Counted from the first letter of the stretch, positions 49,748 through 59,149 are shown. The stretch is DNA of 64,000 bases from FEN-1219 sp963713355 (GCA_963713355.1 CAVQLK010000006.1:1-64000); one strand, 5' to 3'. Numbers and translations: made by a program. The notes: generated from the letters alone by a model not told the origin.

Positions 49748-51313
49748 ATGACCGCTCCGTCGCACGTTCGCGCCCCAAGGCCTTTCAATCTCTCGCTGCC
49801 GCAGCACGAGAGCCTCGTGCACATGCTGCTCGCGGCCGTCGAGGCGCAGCCCGATCTGCCGGCCGTGATCTTCGAGCAGCAGCGCATCACGTACGCGGAG
49901 TTCGGCCGCGCCGTGGCGGGCCTCGCGAAACATTTGGAAGCGGCGGGCGCGAAACGCGGCGAGCGCGTGATCTTGCTGATGGTGAACTCGATCGAGATGG
50001 ACGTCGCGCTGATGGCCGCCATGGCGACCTGCGCGCAGGTGGCGCCCGTCAATCCGTTCTTGACGCTGCCCGAGCTCAAGAGGCAGCTCGGCGATCTGTC
50101 CGCGTGCGCAATCGTTTGCGACAAGCAGTCCGAGGAGAAGGCCGCGGCCGTCGCGGCGCAGTTCGGCATCGCGACGCAACTCACGCTAGGGCCCGGCGGC
50201 ACGCCGCTCGACGCGTGGAAGTTCGACGAGTCGCTCGCGCTCGATCGCTCGCGCCTGCCGAAGCTCGACGACATCGCGCTGCTGCTCTTCACGGGCGGCT
50301 CGACGGGCGTGCCGAAGGGCGTCGATCACACGCACCGCGGGATGCTGAACTCGATCCTGCAGCATGTCACCGTCTGGCCGTGCAAGTTCGGCGAGGAACG
50401 CTTCCTCAACGTCGCGCCGATGTTCCATATCTGGGGACTCGGGTACTCGGCGTGGGTGCCGATCTTCACGCACAGCACGCTCGTCATGGTGCCGCGGTAC
50501 GAGGCCGACAAAGTCGTGCGCGGGCTGTCCGAGCACAAGATCACGATCTTCGCGGGCGGCCCCGCCCCGATCTACATGGGCTTGCTCGCAAGCCCGGAAT
50601 TCGCGAAGGCCGATCTGACGCAGCTGCGGTACTGTCCGTCGGGCGGCGCGCCGTGCCCCGAGGAGCTGCACCGCGAGTGGCTCGAGAAGACCGGTCAGCC
50701 GATTCTCGAAGGATGGGGCATGACGGAGGGCGCGCCGTTCTGCCTCAACCCTTACGACGGCAAGCGCAAGCTGCTGTCGGTCGGTAATCCCGTGCCGGGC
50801 ACCGAGCTGCAAGTCGTCGACCTCGAGACGGGCGAGACGGTGCTGCCTCTCGGCGAGCGCGGCGAGCTGCGCGCGCGAGGCCCGCAGCTCATGACCGGCT
50901 ATCGCAATCAGCCCGAGGAGACGGCGCGCACGCTGCGCGACGGCTGGGTCTACACGGGCGACATCGGCTACGCCGACGCGGACGGATTCGTGTTCCTCGT
51001 CGATCGCAAGAAAGACATGGTCATCGTCGGCGGCTACAACGTGTATCCGCGCGAGGTCGACGAGGTGCTGTTCAAGCATCCGAAGATCCGAGAGGCGGCG
51101 ACCGTCGGCAAGCGCGACTCTCGGCTGGGCGAGGTGCTTGTCGCGTTCGTCGTGCTCGACGAAGGCGCGGCGCTCACGAAAGACGAGTTCTTCGAGTACT
51201 GCAAGACTGAGATGGTCAAGTACAAGCGGCCCGTCGAGGTGCACTTCGTCGACTCGCTGCCGAAGACCGGCACGAACAAGATCAACCGCCGCGCGCTGCG
51301 CGAGCGCGTCTAG
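49748..51313 (+). CDS. Acyl-CoA synthetase (AMP-forming)
   Basis: A 521-residue ANL-superfamily enzyme that activates a carboxylic acid with ATP and transfers it to coenzyme A. The ATP loop is LLLFTGGSTGVPKGV, followed by MFHIWGLGY, the adenine-binding ILEGWGMTEGAPF, WVYTGDIGYADADGF and the hinge VDRKKDMVIVGGYNVYP. The catalytic lysine is in LPKTGTNKINRRAL. The substrate is probably a medium or long fatty acid or a related acid, not resolved by sequence. It is tightly packed between the Nramp-like and esterase genes (1 bp and 6 bp gaps). Confidence 0.92.
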   Translation: MTAPSHVRAPRPFNLSLPQHESLVHMLLAAVEAQPDLPAVIFEQQRITYAEFGRAVAGLAKHLEAAGAKRGERVILLMVNSIEMDVALMAAMATCAQVAPVNPFLTLPELKRQLGDLSACAIVCDKQSEEKAAAVAAQFGIATQLTLGPGGTPLDAWKFDESLALDRSRLPKLDDIALLLFTGGSTGVPKGVDHTHRGMLNSILQHVTVWPCKFGEERFLNVAPMFHIWGLGYSAWVPIFTHSTLVMVPRYEADKVVRGLSEHKITIFAGGPAPIYMGLLASPEFAKADLTQLRYCPSGGAPCPEELHREWLEKTGQPILEGWGMTEGAPFCLNPYDGKRKLLSVGNPVPGTELQVVDLETGETVLPLGERGELRARGPQLMTGYRNQPEETARTLRDGWVYTGDIGYADADGFVFLVDRKKDMVIVGGYNVYPREVDEVLFKHPKIREAATVGKRDSRLGEVLVAFVVLDEGAALTKDEFFEYCKTEMVKYKRPVEVHFVDSLPKTGTNKINRRALRERV

Positions 51314-51319
51314 CCCTGC

Positions 51320-52429
51320 ATGGCGGTGAAGCGACCCAGGTGGCTGGCCGGGCGCGTCGTCACGCTCGAGCACACTTCAAAGGTGCTCGCAGGCAATCCC
51401 CTCGGCGATCCACACGTGCGCACGCTCGACGTCTGGCTGCCGCCGCAGTACGACACGCTGCGCGGGCGCGGCCGCGGCAAGCGGTTTCCCGTCGTCTACG
51501 ACCTCGTCGGGTTCACGGGCGGCGGCCATTCGCACACGAACTGGCGCGCCTTCGACGAGAACGTGCCCGAGCGCGCCGCGCGGCTCGTGCACGAGCGCAA
51601 GATGGGCCCGCTCATCATTGTTTTTCCCGATTGCTTCACGTCGCTCGGCGGCAACCAGTACATCAACTCGTCGGCGATCGGCGCTTATGCCGATCACCTG
51701 ACGCGCGAGCTCGTCCCGTTCGTCGACAAGGAGCTCCGCACACTGGCCGATCGCGCGCACCGCGGCTGCTTCGGCAAGTCGTCAGGCGGCTATGGGGCCA
51801 TCATTCACGGCATGAAATACCCCGGCTGCTGGGGCGCTGTTGCGAGCCACTCGGGAGACTGCTATTTCGACTTCGTCTACGCACCCGACTGGCCCCGCTC
51901 ACTCGACGAGCTCGCGAAGTTTCGCCGGCCGAAGCTCAGGCCCGGCAAGCGGACGATCGCGGCCGCCTCGGCCAGGGCGGGTAACAAGGGGCTCGACGAC
52001 GGCCGTATCACCCGCTTTCTCGCGCATGCCTGGGAGACCGAGCAGCTCCGCGAGGCCGAGGTCATGGCGCTCATGAATCTCGCGATGGCGGCGAGCTACG
52101 ATCCCGATCCACGCGCGCCGAACGGATTCCGCGTGCCGTTCGACCTCGAGACGGGCGAGCTGCTGCCGCAACGCTGGCGCCGGTGGCTGGCGCACGATCC
52201 CATCAACCTCGTGGCGCGCTACGTGCGCAACCTGCGCACGTTGCGCGGCCTCTTCATCGACTGCGGTTGGCGCGATCAGTATCGGATGCACTACGGCAGC
52301 CGCGTGCTGTCGCAGCGGCTCACCGAGCACGCCGTGCCGCACGTTTACGAGGAGTTCGACGGCACGCATTCCGGCATCGACTACCGCATGGACCGCAGCC
52401 TGCCGTTCTTGTCTCGCGCCCTGCGATGA
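51320..52429 (+). CDS. Putative esterase (alpha/beta hydrolase, esterase D/enterochelin-esterase type)
   Basis: A 369-residue alpha/beta hydrolase of the putative-esterase family. The nucleophile serine is in the elbow CFGKSSGGYGAIIHG, the acid is likely the aspartate in LFIDCGWRDQYRMH, and the histidine is in EFDGTHSGIDYR. The N-terminus reads VRTLDVWLPPQYDTL, typical of the group. No signal peptide is evident, so it is probably cytosolic. It follows the acyl-CoA synthetase by 6 bp and may act on the same acyl compounds. Confidence 0.85.
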   Translation: MAVKRPRWLAGRVVTLEHTSKVLAGNPLGDPHVRTLDVWLPPQYDTLRGRGRGKRFPVVYDLVGFTGGGHSHTNWRAFDENVPERAARLVHERKMGPLIIVFPDCFTSLGGNQYINSSAIGAYADHLTRELVPFVDKELRTLADRAHRGCFGKSSGGYGAIIHGMKYPGCWGAVASHSGDCYFDFVYAPDWPRSLDELAKFRRPKLRPGKRTIAAASARAGNKGLDDGRITRFLAHAWETEQLREAEVMALMNLAMAASYDPDPRAPNGFRVPFDLETGELLPQRWRRWLAHDPINLVARYVRNLRTLRGLFIDCGWRDQYRMHYGSRVLSQRLTEHAVPHVYEEFDGTHSGIDYRMDRSLPFLSRALR

Positions 52430-52499
52430 CAAGTCGTTTTACAATCCAGCAGGGAAAGGGCGCACGTGTGGTTGGCTGCGAGGGCTGCGGAGGAAACGG

Positions 52500-52976
52500 A
52501 TGAGCGCACTGCAACCGGCGCGCTATGAAGACGGCCGCCCGATGCTCCTTGGTGGCCTTCGCCGCAAGCACACCTTCGCGAGCATGGGCACAGACATCCC
52601 GCGCCAGTGGGAAGACTTCCTCAAGCTCGGCCAGCTGCCGGGGCAAGTCGCAACGACGGCCTACGGCGCGATCTGCGGCGGCGATCCAAAGAAGCAGACG
52701 ATGGAGTACATGTGCGCAGTCGAAGTTAAAAGTCTCGACGCGCTGCCGAAGGAGCTCGGCCGCATGCGCGTGCCGGCCGTGCGCTACGCTGTGTTCCTAC
52801 ACGAAGGCAACGTCGCGACGATCCAAGAGGCATGGAAGCAGATTTTCTCGGTTTGGCTGCCGGGCTCGGGCATGCAGTCTGCCGAGACGCCTGACTTCGA
52901 GGTGTACGACGAGCGCTTCGACGGCGCGACGGGCGACGGCGGTGTCGAAATCTGGCTCGGCGTGAAAGCGAAGTAA
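52500..52976 (+). CDS. GyrI-like small-molecule-binding domain protein
   Basis: A 158-residue single-domain protein of the GyrI-like/AraC effector-binding type. It opens with MLLGGLRRKHTFASMGTDIP and contains MRVPAVRYAVFLHEGNVATI, then IFSVWLPGSGMQSAETPDFE, the usual core, and ends EIWLGVKAK. Such proteins bind drugs or other ligands, or inhibit gyrase. There is no DNA-binding domain. GGAGGAAACGG directly before the ATG gives a strong ribosome site. Confidence 0.82.
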   Translation: MSALQPARYEDGRPMLLGGLRRKHTFASMGTDIPRQWEDFLKLGQLPGQVATTAYGAICGGDPKKQTMEYMCAVEVKSLDALPKELGRMRVPAVRYAVFLHEGNVATIQEAWKQIFSVWLPGSGMQSAETPDFEVYDERFDGATGDGGVEIWLGVKAK

Positions 52977-52990
52977 CGGAGGATACGAAC

Positions 52991-53692
52991 ATGCGCACGA
53001 TCGTGATGGTGTTTTGTGCCCTTGGCAGCTGCACCGCTCTCGCGGCCGAGGAGGAGCCGGCGCCGATCGGCCACGCAAACGTCGCGGCCGTGCTCGAAGC
53101 GCTGCGGATCGATTCGAGCGCTCAGTTTCGCGAGCAGCGCGGCTGGACCCTCGTCGCGAGCCGCGAGGGCGACACGCCCGTGGAGTGGTTTTTCACACCG
53201 GAAGGCCACGACGCGCATCCGGCCGTCGTCAAGCGCTCGGCCATCGAGCGCGACGGTGTCGGCATGATCGATCTCGCCGCGCTGTGCCAAGCTGAGCAAG
53301 CGGCGTGCGACGCGTTGCTCGACGATTTCCGCCAACGGCACGAGCTCGCGCAAGCCGCCGCGCGTCCGGAGCGCGTCACGATCGACGTGCGCATCGCCCT
53401 CGACGATCACGAGCGCCTGCGCGTGGAACGGATGCTCGCCGAAGAAGGCATGGCCGCCGAGATCCGTTTCACGGACGTATTGAAAATGGTCATCGTGCCG
53501 ACGCTCGGCGACGACGGCCGCGTCCTGCTCTGGACCGCCGTCTACGAGTTCGACGGCGCCGACTACGTGCTGCTCGGCGAGCCGCAGCTCGCGAGCCCAG
53601 GCAGCGGCACGGTCACGCTCGAGATGGCATCGACGTCGGGCAGCCGCTTCGGTCTCTCGTTGGCATCGCTCGTCGCGCAAGCGGCGGAATAG
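52991..53692 (+). CDS. Exported hypothetical protein
   Basis: A 233-residue protein with a signal peptide (MVFCALGSCTALAAEEE). It starts 14 bp after the GyrI-like gene. The middle is rich in polar helices (LCQAEQAACDALLDDFRQRH) and the rest looks like strands (LLWTAVYEFDGADYVLLGEP). Two cysteines in the central part could pair. I recognise no family. It is probably periplasmic. Confidence 0.7.
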   Translation: MRTIVMVFCALGSCTALAAEEEPAPIGHANVAAVLEALRIDSSAQFREQRGWTLVASREGDTPVEWFFTPEGHDAHPAVVKRSAIERDGVGMIDLAALCQAEQAACDALLDDFRQRHELAQAAARPERVTIDVRIALDDHERLRVERMLAEEGMAAEIRFTDVLKMVIVPTLGDDGRVLLWTAVYEFDGADYVLLGEPQLASPGSGTVTLEMASTSGSRFGLSLASLVAQAAE

Positions 53693-53723
53693 CGCGCGGC
53701 TCGACGGCCGCCGCCCAACCAAT

Positions 53724-53731
53724 GCTAAAGT
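53724..53731 (+). promoter_or_regulatory. Possible extended -10 element (T)GCTAAAGT
   Basis: GCTAAAGT preceded by T lies 37 bp before the carbonic anhydrase start codon, in a 76-bp gap. It is the second of three identical octamers placed upstream of genes in this window. Confidence 0.35.
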
Positions 53732-53768
53732 GCGCGCCGAACGCGGGGTGCGCCCGCGGGAGGTCCCG

Positions 53769-54395
53769 ATGATTTCAGCGCGAAAGGCGCTCGAGCTCTT
53801 ACGCGCCGGCAATCGGCGGTTCGTGGCCGAACGCCAGCGCGACGGCCGCGTCGGCGCGACGCGGCGCGAGGAGGTCACCGAGCGGCAGGAGCCGTTCGCG
53901 ATCGTGCTCGGCTGCTCCGACTCGCGGGTGCCGGCCGAGATCGTGTTCGATCAGGGCCTCGGGGATCTGTTCGTGATCCGCGTCGCGGGCAACATCGTCG
54001 CGCCATCGCAGATCGGCAGCGTCGAGTTCGCGGCCGAGCAGTTCCATACGAGGCTCGTCGTCGTGCTCGGCCACACGGGCTGCGGCGCAATCAACGCTAC
54101 GATCGAGCAGTTGAAGCGCCCCGTCGAGATGCAGTCGCGCAACCTGCGCGCGATCGTCGACCGCGTGCGCCCCTCCGTCGAGCCGCTGCTCGCGACGCCG
54201 CTGCGCGACGACCCGCAAGCGCTCGTCGGCAATGCAGTGCGCGCCAACGTCCGTGCGTCGGTGACCAACCTCCGCCACGGCTCCGAGATCCTGGAGCAGC
54301 TCATCGAGCGCGACGGGCTGCTCGTCGTCGGCGCCGAGTATTCGCTCGAGAGCGGTATCGTCGAGTTCTTCGAAGGGCTGCCCGCGGACCGCTAG
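53769..54395 (+). CDS. Beta-class carbonic anhydrase
   Basis: A 208-residue enzyme that interconverts CO2 and bicarbonate. Zinc ligands and catalytic residues are all present: cysteine and the aspartate-arginine pair in VLGCSDSRVPAEIVFDQG, and histidine and second cysteine in VVVLGHTGCGAI. LFVIRVAGNIVAPSQIGSVE is also typical. GGGAGG six bases before the ATG at 53769 fixes the start over an upstream in-frame codon at 53730. No signal peptide is seen. Confidence 0.93.
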   Translation: MISARKALELLRAGNRRFVAERQRDGRVGATRREEVTERQEPFAIVLGCSDSRVPAEIVFDQGLGDLFVIRVAGNIVAPSQIGSVEFAAEQFHTRLVVVLGHTGCGAINATIEQLKRPVEMQSRNLRAIVDRVRPSVEPLLATPLRDDPQALVGNAVRANVRASVTNLRHGSEILEQLIERDGLLVVGAEYSLESGIVEFFEGLPADR

Positions 54396-54423
54396 CGGCT
54401 CGTGAACGACCGGGGGCGTTGGT

Positions 54424-54431
54424 GCTAAAGT
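54424..54431 (+). promoter_or_regulatory. Possible extended -10 element (T)GCTAAAGT
   Basis: The same octamer GCTAAAGT, again preceded by TG context, lies 31 bp before the start codon at 54463 in a 67-bp gap. Confidence 0.35.
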
Positions 54432-54462
54432 TTCAGGCATCGTCGCTCGACGGGGCTCTGCC

Positions 54463-55404
54463 ATGCACGCGCACACACGAGCTCACATCGGCTCGCGCCT
54501 GACGGCCGCGGTTGGCGCGGTCGCCTTGGGCGCGCTTGCGCTGCTCGCGCCGGCCGCCGCGCAGCAGGAGCGCATCGCGATCCGTGGGACGTCCGTTTCA
54601 TTGATTCCGCCGCCGGGGTTCACGGCGTCGCGTTCGGAGCGCGGCGTCGAGAACACCGCGACCGGATCCAGCATCACGATCTCCGAGCAGAGCGGGGCGG
54701 CGTATGCCTCGCTCGCCGAGCGCTTTGCGTCGGCGAAGAGCCTCACCGAAGGCTATGCGCAGCAAAAAATCACGGTTCGCGGCGTGCGCCGCATCGACGG
54801 CAAGATTCCGTTCGCGATCGGGCGGCAGGTGTCGGGCGGCAAGGACGTCGCGAAGTATTTCGCGCTGCTGCAAGGCGACAAGACGGTGCTCGTGACGTTC
54901 ACGATCGGCGACCGGGCTTTCACGGAGGCGGACGCTGAAGCCGTAGTGCGCTCGATCGAGCTGACATCGGAGCCCACGCTCGAAGAACGGCTCGCCCCGC
55001 TGCCGTTCACCTTCCGCGCCGTCGAGCCGTACGCCGTGGCGGAGGTGATCCAGCGCCAGGCCGTGAGGCTCGAAGTCGAAGGCGACGCCGCGCAACCCGC
55101 CATCGTGATCGGCTACGGCCGGTCCCAAGCCTTGATGGGCGACGAGGCGCGTGTCGCCGTCGAGCTGCTGCGCAGCACCGGCGGCTACCGCGAGGCGCAG
55201 ATCACGGCCCAGCAACCGGTCCCGTTCGCGGGCGGCGACGGCTACATCGTCACGGCCGTCGTCGAGAGCCGCACCGCCGTGCAATATCTTCGCATCATTC
55301 CCGGCGGCGGCTACTTGCGGCTGCTTGCGCGCGGTGAGACGAGCGCCATGCAGGGTGCCCAGGCCGTCCTCGAGGAGATCGCGAGCTCCGTCGAGCCACG
55401 CTAG
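54463..55404 (+). CDS. Exported hypothetical protein (PsbP/DcrB-like)
   Basis: A 313-residue exported protein with a signal peptide ending around LALLAPAAAQQE. The mature part begins SVSLIPPPGFTASRSERGVE and shows GSSITISEQSGAAYASLAER and VLVTFTIGDRAFTEADAEAV, the pattern of PsbP/DcrB-like lipid- or ligand-binding folds. A second half (VEPYAVAEVIQRQAVRLEVE, then GGDGYIVTAVVESRTAVQYL) looks like a repeat of the same type. The function is unknown. It is probably periplasmic. Confidence 0.72.
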   Translation: MHAHTRAHIGSRLTAAVGAVALGALALLAPAAAQQERIAIRGTSVSLIPPPGFTASRSERGVENTATGSSITISEQSGAAYASLAERFASAKSLTEGYAQQKITVRGVRRIDGKIPFAIGRQVSGGKDVAKYFALLQGDKTVLVTFTIGDRAFTEADAEAVVRSIELTSEPTLEERLAPLPFTFRAVEPYAVAEVIQRQAVRLEVEGDAAQPAIVIGYGRSQALMGDEARVAVELLRSTGGYREAQITAQQPVPFAGGDGYIVTAVVESRTAVQYLRIIPGGGYLRLLARGETSAMQGAQAVLEEIASSVEPR

Positions 55405-55479
55405 CGCCGCGCATCAGCCTTGAAAGTTCTTCGGACTCCGCTATGCCGCCGGCCCTAACCGAGGTGTATCGTTCTTCCC

Positions 55480-56061
55480 ATGACTACCCCCGGCCAAAAC
55501 GACAGGGCCCGCCCGGGTCCATCGGCCCGACGTTGGTCGTGGCTCGGAGCCTCCGCGCTCGTCGCGGTCATCGGCGTCGCCGTTTTCTACGGCGTGACGG
55601 TCGAGCCCTCGCTGCTTCCCGCGAGCCAGCAAGCGTTCGGCCAACCGCCGTACCGCTCGGACGTCGACGCGCGCACGGCCCTCGAGCAAGGTAAGGCGCG
55701 CGCGGCCGCGAGCGGCAAGATGCTCATGGTCACGTTCGGCGCGAACTGGTGCCCGGACTGCGTGACCTTGCATCGGAACCTCTATTCGGCCGAGACGCGC
55801 GCGTACGCCGAGAAGCACTTCGAGATCGTGGAGATCGACGTCGGCGACGCGAAGAAAAGCGCCGCCGTGCAACGCGACCTCGGGATCTCCGTCAACGCGA
55901 TTCCGCTCGCGGTGTTCTACTCGCCGACGGGCGAGCTCGTTGGCGACACGTTCGACGGCGAGCTGAAGCCGTCGCGCCACTTTTCCTCGCGCGACATTCG
56001 TGACTTCCTCCGCGAAGTCGTGGACTATCACCGCATCGTCAGTCCCGACCAGCGCCAGTGA
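55480..56061 (+). CDS. Membrane-anchored thioredoxin-like protein
   Basis: A 193-residue protein with an N-terminal membrane helix (SWLGASALVAVIGVAVFYGV) and a periplasmic thioredoxin fold. The redox centre is WCPDC in VTFGANWCPDCVTLHRNLY, followed by IVEIDVGDAKKSAAVQRDLG and the cis-proline loop SVNAIPLAVFYSPTGE. It probably reduces or isomerises disulfides in the periplasm. It is followed after about 30 bp by an acetyltransferase gene. Confidence 0.85.
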   Translation: MTTPGQNDRARPGPSARRWSWLGASALVAVIGVAVFYGVTVEPSLLPASQQAFGQPPYRSDVDARTALEQGKARAAASGKMLMVTFGANWCPDCVTLHRNLYSAETRAYAEKHFEIVEIDVGDAKKSAAVQRDLGISVNAIPLAVFYSPTGELVGDTFDGELKPSRHFSSRDIRDFLREVVDYHRIVSPDQRQ

Positions 56062-56092
56062 AACCGCGCGGCGGCAGCCGCGCTCTCAGCGA

Positions 56093-56638
56093 ATGTTCGT
56101 CATCGATTCAACGGTCGCCTTGCGCGTGCTGCGCGAGGACGATGCCGGAGAGCTTTTCGCGCTCACGGACTCGAACCGCGCGTACCTGCGCCGTTGGCTG
56201 CCGTGGGTCGATCTCGTGACCTCCGAGGACGACTCTCGTTCGTTCCTCGCGACGGTGACGGCGCAACGCGAGGAATGCCGCGGTCCGACCTTCGGGATTA
56301 TTTGCGACGGTGCGCTCGCGGGAGTCGTCGGCTACTTGCCCCTCGATCGCGTCAATCGTATCGGCGAGATCGGCTACTGGCTCGCGCCGCGCTCGCAAGG
56401 TCGCGGTGTCATGACCCAGTGCTGCCATTTCGTGGTGCGCTACGGCTTTCTGACGCTCGACTTGAATCGCATCCAGATCGCGGCGGGCACGGAGAATCAC
56501 GACAGCCGCGCGATTCCGGAGCGGCTCGGCTTCAGGCTCGAAGGCATCCTGCGCGCCCGCGAGGCGCTTTACGGCGCCTTCATCGATCACGCGATGTACT
56601 CGCTGCTGCGCAGTGAGTTCGACGCAGCCGACCGGTGA
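56093..56638 (+). CDS. GNAT acetyltransferase, RimJ/RimL type
   Basis: A 181-residue N-acetyltransferase. It has the RimL-like opening STVALRVLREDDAGELFALT and RRWLPWVDLVTSEDDSRSFL, the central IGEIGYWLAPRSQGRGVMTQ with the acetyl-CoA loop (SQGRGV), and NRIQIAAGTENHDSRAIPER with GFRLEGILRAREAL. Substrates of this group are ribosomal protein N-termini or small amines. The ATG at 56093 matches the family better than the upstream in-frame codon at 56000. Confidence 0.88.
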   Translation: MFVIDSTVALRVLREDDAGELFALTDSNRAYLRRWLPWVDLVTSEDDSRSFLATVTAQREECRGPTFGIICDGALAGVVGYLPLDRVNRIGEIGYWLAPRSQGRGVMTQCCHFVVRYGFLTLDLNRIQIAAGTENHDSRAIPERLGFRLEGILRAREALYGAFIDHAMYSLLRSEFDAADR

Positions 56639-56688
56639 CGGCGGCGCGCGCTTGCCGCCCATTGAGCGGTTTGCCAAAGTAGCCCGCT

Positions 56689-57504
56689 ATGTCGGAGAGC
56701 TCGACTCTTTCTGCCGCGGCCCGGCGGCGCCTCAACTGGCTCGCCGCCGGCATCGTTCTCGCCGTGGCCGCCGCCGTTGCGGCCTGGGCACAGCTCGGCG
56801 CGAATCGCGCGCCGGCAGCGGCAGGTTTCCGCGTCGTCGCCGTGTATCCGCACGACCCCGCGGCGTTCACGCAGGGCCTAGCGATCGAAGAGGGGCGCCT
56901 CTACGAGGGCACGGGCCAATATGGCGCCTCGACGGTGCGACGTGTCGACCTCGCGAGCGGTCGCGCGCAAAAGCAGCGCGCGCTCGGGCCGCGCTATTTC
57001 GGCGAAGGCATCGCGATCATGGGCGGCCTCTTGTACCAGCTCACTTGGCAGAACGGCGTCGTCGTCGTGTACGACCTCGACACGTTCGAGGTCGAGCGCA
57101 CGATGCAGTACGACGGCGAAGGCTGGGGCCTGACGCACGACGGCCGGCAACTGATCATGAGCGACGGCTCCGCCACGCTCCGGTTCCGCGACCCGCAGAC
57201 GTTCTCCGTCACGCGCGAGATCGAAGTTCGTAACGACGGCGTCCCCGTTTCGAGATTGAACGAGCTCGAGTACATCGATGGCGAGATCTGGGCCAACATC
57301 TGGTACGACGATCGCATCGCGCGCATCTCGCCGGCCGACGGCAAGGTGCTCGGCTTCGTCGACCTCGGCACGTTGTATCCGCCGAGCGCTCGAGATAGCG
57401 AGGCCGTGTTGAACGGGATCGCGTACGACACGGCCGCCAAGCGGCTATTCGTGACGGGCAAGAACTGGCCGCAGCTCTACGAGATCGAGATCCTTCGGCC
57501 GTGA
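56689..57504 (+). CDS. Glutaminyl-peptide cyclotransferase
   Basis: A 271-residue beta-propeller enzyme that cyclises N-terminal glutamine to pyroglutamate. An N-terminal membrane or signal helix (LNWLAAGIVLAVAAAVAAW) places it in the periplasm. The enzyme reads VVAVYPHDPAAFTQGLAIEE, then LYEGTGQYGASTVRRVD, FGEGIAIMGGLLYQLTW, LNELEYIDGEIWANIW and VLNGIAYDTAAKRLFVTGK, the repeated pattern of the plant/bacterial type. The function is a family assignment. Confidence 0.9.
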   Translation: MSESSTLSAAARRRLNWLAAGIVLAVAAAVAAWAQLGANRAPAAAGFRVVAVYPHDPAAFTQGLAIEEGRLYEGTGQYGASTVRRVDLASGRAQKQRALGPRYFGEGIAIMGGLLYQLTWQNGVVVVYDLDTFEVERTMQYDGEGWGLTHDGRQLIMSDGSATLRFRDPQTFSVTREIEVRNDGVPVSRLNELEYIDGEIWANIWYDDRIARISPADGKVLGFVDLGTLYPPSARDSEAVLNGIAYDTAAKRLFVTGKNWPQLYEIEILRP

Positions 57505-57559
57505 CCCCCGAGCACGCCCTGGTGTAGAGTCCGTTCAGGGTTAAATCGGGAGCTCCTTG

Positions 57560-59149
57560 ATGGCCAGGCGTTCTTTGCGCGACATCTTCGTGCGCAAGTC
57601 CGTCGAGCAGATGCACGCAGAGCACGAGCACGGTGAGCTCAAAAGAACGCTCGGCGCAACGAATCTCGTTCTGCTCGGCATCGGCTGCATTATCGGCACC
57701 GGCATTTTCGTTCTGACGGGGAGGGCCGCCGCGCAGTTCGCGGGACCGGCGATCATCGTCTCCTTCATCATCACGGGCACACTGTGCGCGCTCGTCGCGC
57801 TGTCCTACGCCGAGCTCGCGTCGGCGATCCCCGTGTCGGGATCCGCGTACTCGTATTCCTACGCGTCGCTCGGCGAAATCGCAGCATGGATCATGGGCGT
57901 GCTGCTCGTGCTCGAATACGGGCTCGCCGCTTCGACGGTCGCCGTCGGCTGGTCGGGCTATGTCGCGAGCTTCCTGCACGACTTTGGTCTCGACATACCA
58001 CCCGCGTTACGCGGGGCAATGGGAACGCCGGTCACCGATTTCGTGACGGGCGCCGTCGTCGGCACGGGTGTCGTGAACCTGCCGGCCGTGCTCGCGATCG
58101 CGGCCGTCATCGGGCTATTGATCCTCGGCGTCTCGGAATCGGCATTCGTCAACAATATCGTCGTTGCGATCAAGGTCACGGTCGTCGTTGCGTTCATCGC
58201 GATCGGCGCGTTCTACGTGAATCCGGATCTTTGGTCGCCGCTGGTGCCGGCCGCGGTGCCGGCGGCTCCTGCGGACGTCGGGCTCTGGGCGCAGATCGGC
58301 TCCGCACTTTGGTCCGTCGTGACGGCGCAGAACACGGGTCAGTATGGAATCTCCGGGATCATCACGGCCGCCGCGACGATCTTCTTCGCGTACATCGGCT
58401 TCGAAGCCGTTTCGACGGCCGGCGCGGAATCGAGGAACCCGAAGCGCGACATGCCGATCGGTATCTTGGGCTCGCTGATCATCTGCACGATCCTCTATAT
58501 CCTGACGTCGGCCGTGCTCGTCGGCATCGTTCCCTACACGGATCTGAACGATCCGGCGCCGATCGCGAAGGCCGTCAACCAAATCGGCCTCGGGTGGTTC
58601 GCCACGCTCGTGAAGATCGGCGCGATCGCCGGCCTTTCCTCCGTCATGCTGGTGCTGCTGTACGGTCAGACGCGGATCTTCTACACGATGGCGCGTGACG
58701 GGTTGATTCCGCCCGTATTCGCGCAAGTCCACCCGAAGTTCAAGACGCCGTGGATCAACACGTTGATCGTCGGCGTGCTCGCGTGCGGCTTCGCCGGATT
58801 CATGGGGCTCGACCAGCTCGCGAACCTCACGAACGTTGGCACATTGCTCGCGTTCGCGATCGTCTGCATCACAGTCATCTACCTGCGCTTCGCGCGGCCC
58901 GACATGCAGCGCGCATTCAAGACGCCGCTGTTTCCCTTCACGCCGGTTCTCGGCGCAGGCATGTGCCTATTCCTGCTGATGTCGTTGATGGCCCACGAAG
59001 CCACGAGGAACTTCTTCATCGTCTATCTGATCGGCGGCATCGTGCTTTACTTCGCGTACGGCATGTGGAACTCCAAGCTCGGCAAGGGCCTCGTCGTGCA
59101 TGGCCACGAAGTGCTGGCGGAGTCTCCTCATCCGAAGACGTTGGACTGA
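57560..59149 (+). CDS. APC-family amino acid permease
   Basis: A 529-residue transporter with about twelve or more membrane helices. Helix 1 has the substrate-binding break in LVLLGIGCIIGTGIFVLTG and helix 6 has IIFF-like FFAYIGFEAVSTAGAESRNP, both typical of the cationic-amino-acid-transporter branch. The N-terminal DIFVRKSVEQMHAEHEHGEL is also usual there. It probably imports amino acids in exchange or with protons. The ATG at 57560 is used; a TTG directly before it is less likely. Confidence 0.9.
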   Translation: MARRSLRDIFVRKSVEQMHAEHEHGELKRTLGATNLVLLGIGCIIGTGIFVLTGRAAAQFAGPAIIVSFIITGTLCALVALSYAELASAIPVSGSAYSYSYASLGEIAAWIMGVLLVLEYGLAASTVAVGWSGYVASFLHDFGLDIPPALRGAMGTPVTDFVTGAVVGTGVVNLPAVLAIAAVIGLLILGVSESAFVNNIVVAIKVTVVVAFIAIGAFYVNPDLWSPLVPAAVPAAPADVGLWAQIGSALWSVVTAQNTGQYGISGIITAAATIFFAYIGFEAVSTAGAESRNPKRDMPIGILGSLIICTILYILTSAVLVGIVPYTDLNDPAPIAKAVNQIGLGWFATLVKIGAIAGLSSVMLVLLYGQTRIFYTMARDGLIPPVFAQVHPKFKTPWINTLIVGVLACGFAGFMGLDQLANLTNVGTLLAFAIVCITVIYLRFARPDMQRAFKTPLFPFTPVLGAGMCLFLLMSLMAHEATRNFFIVYLIGGIVLYFAYGMWNSKLGKGLVVHGHEVLAESPHPKTLD

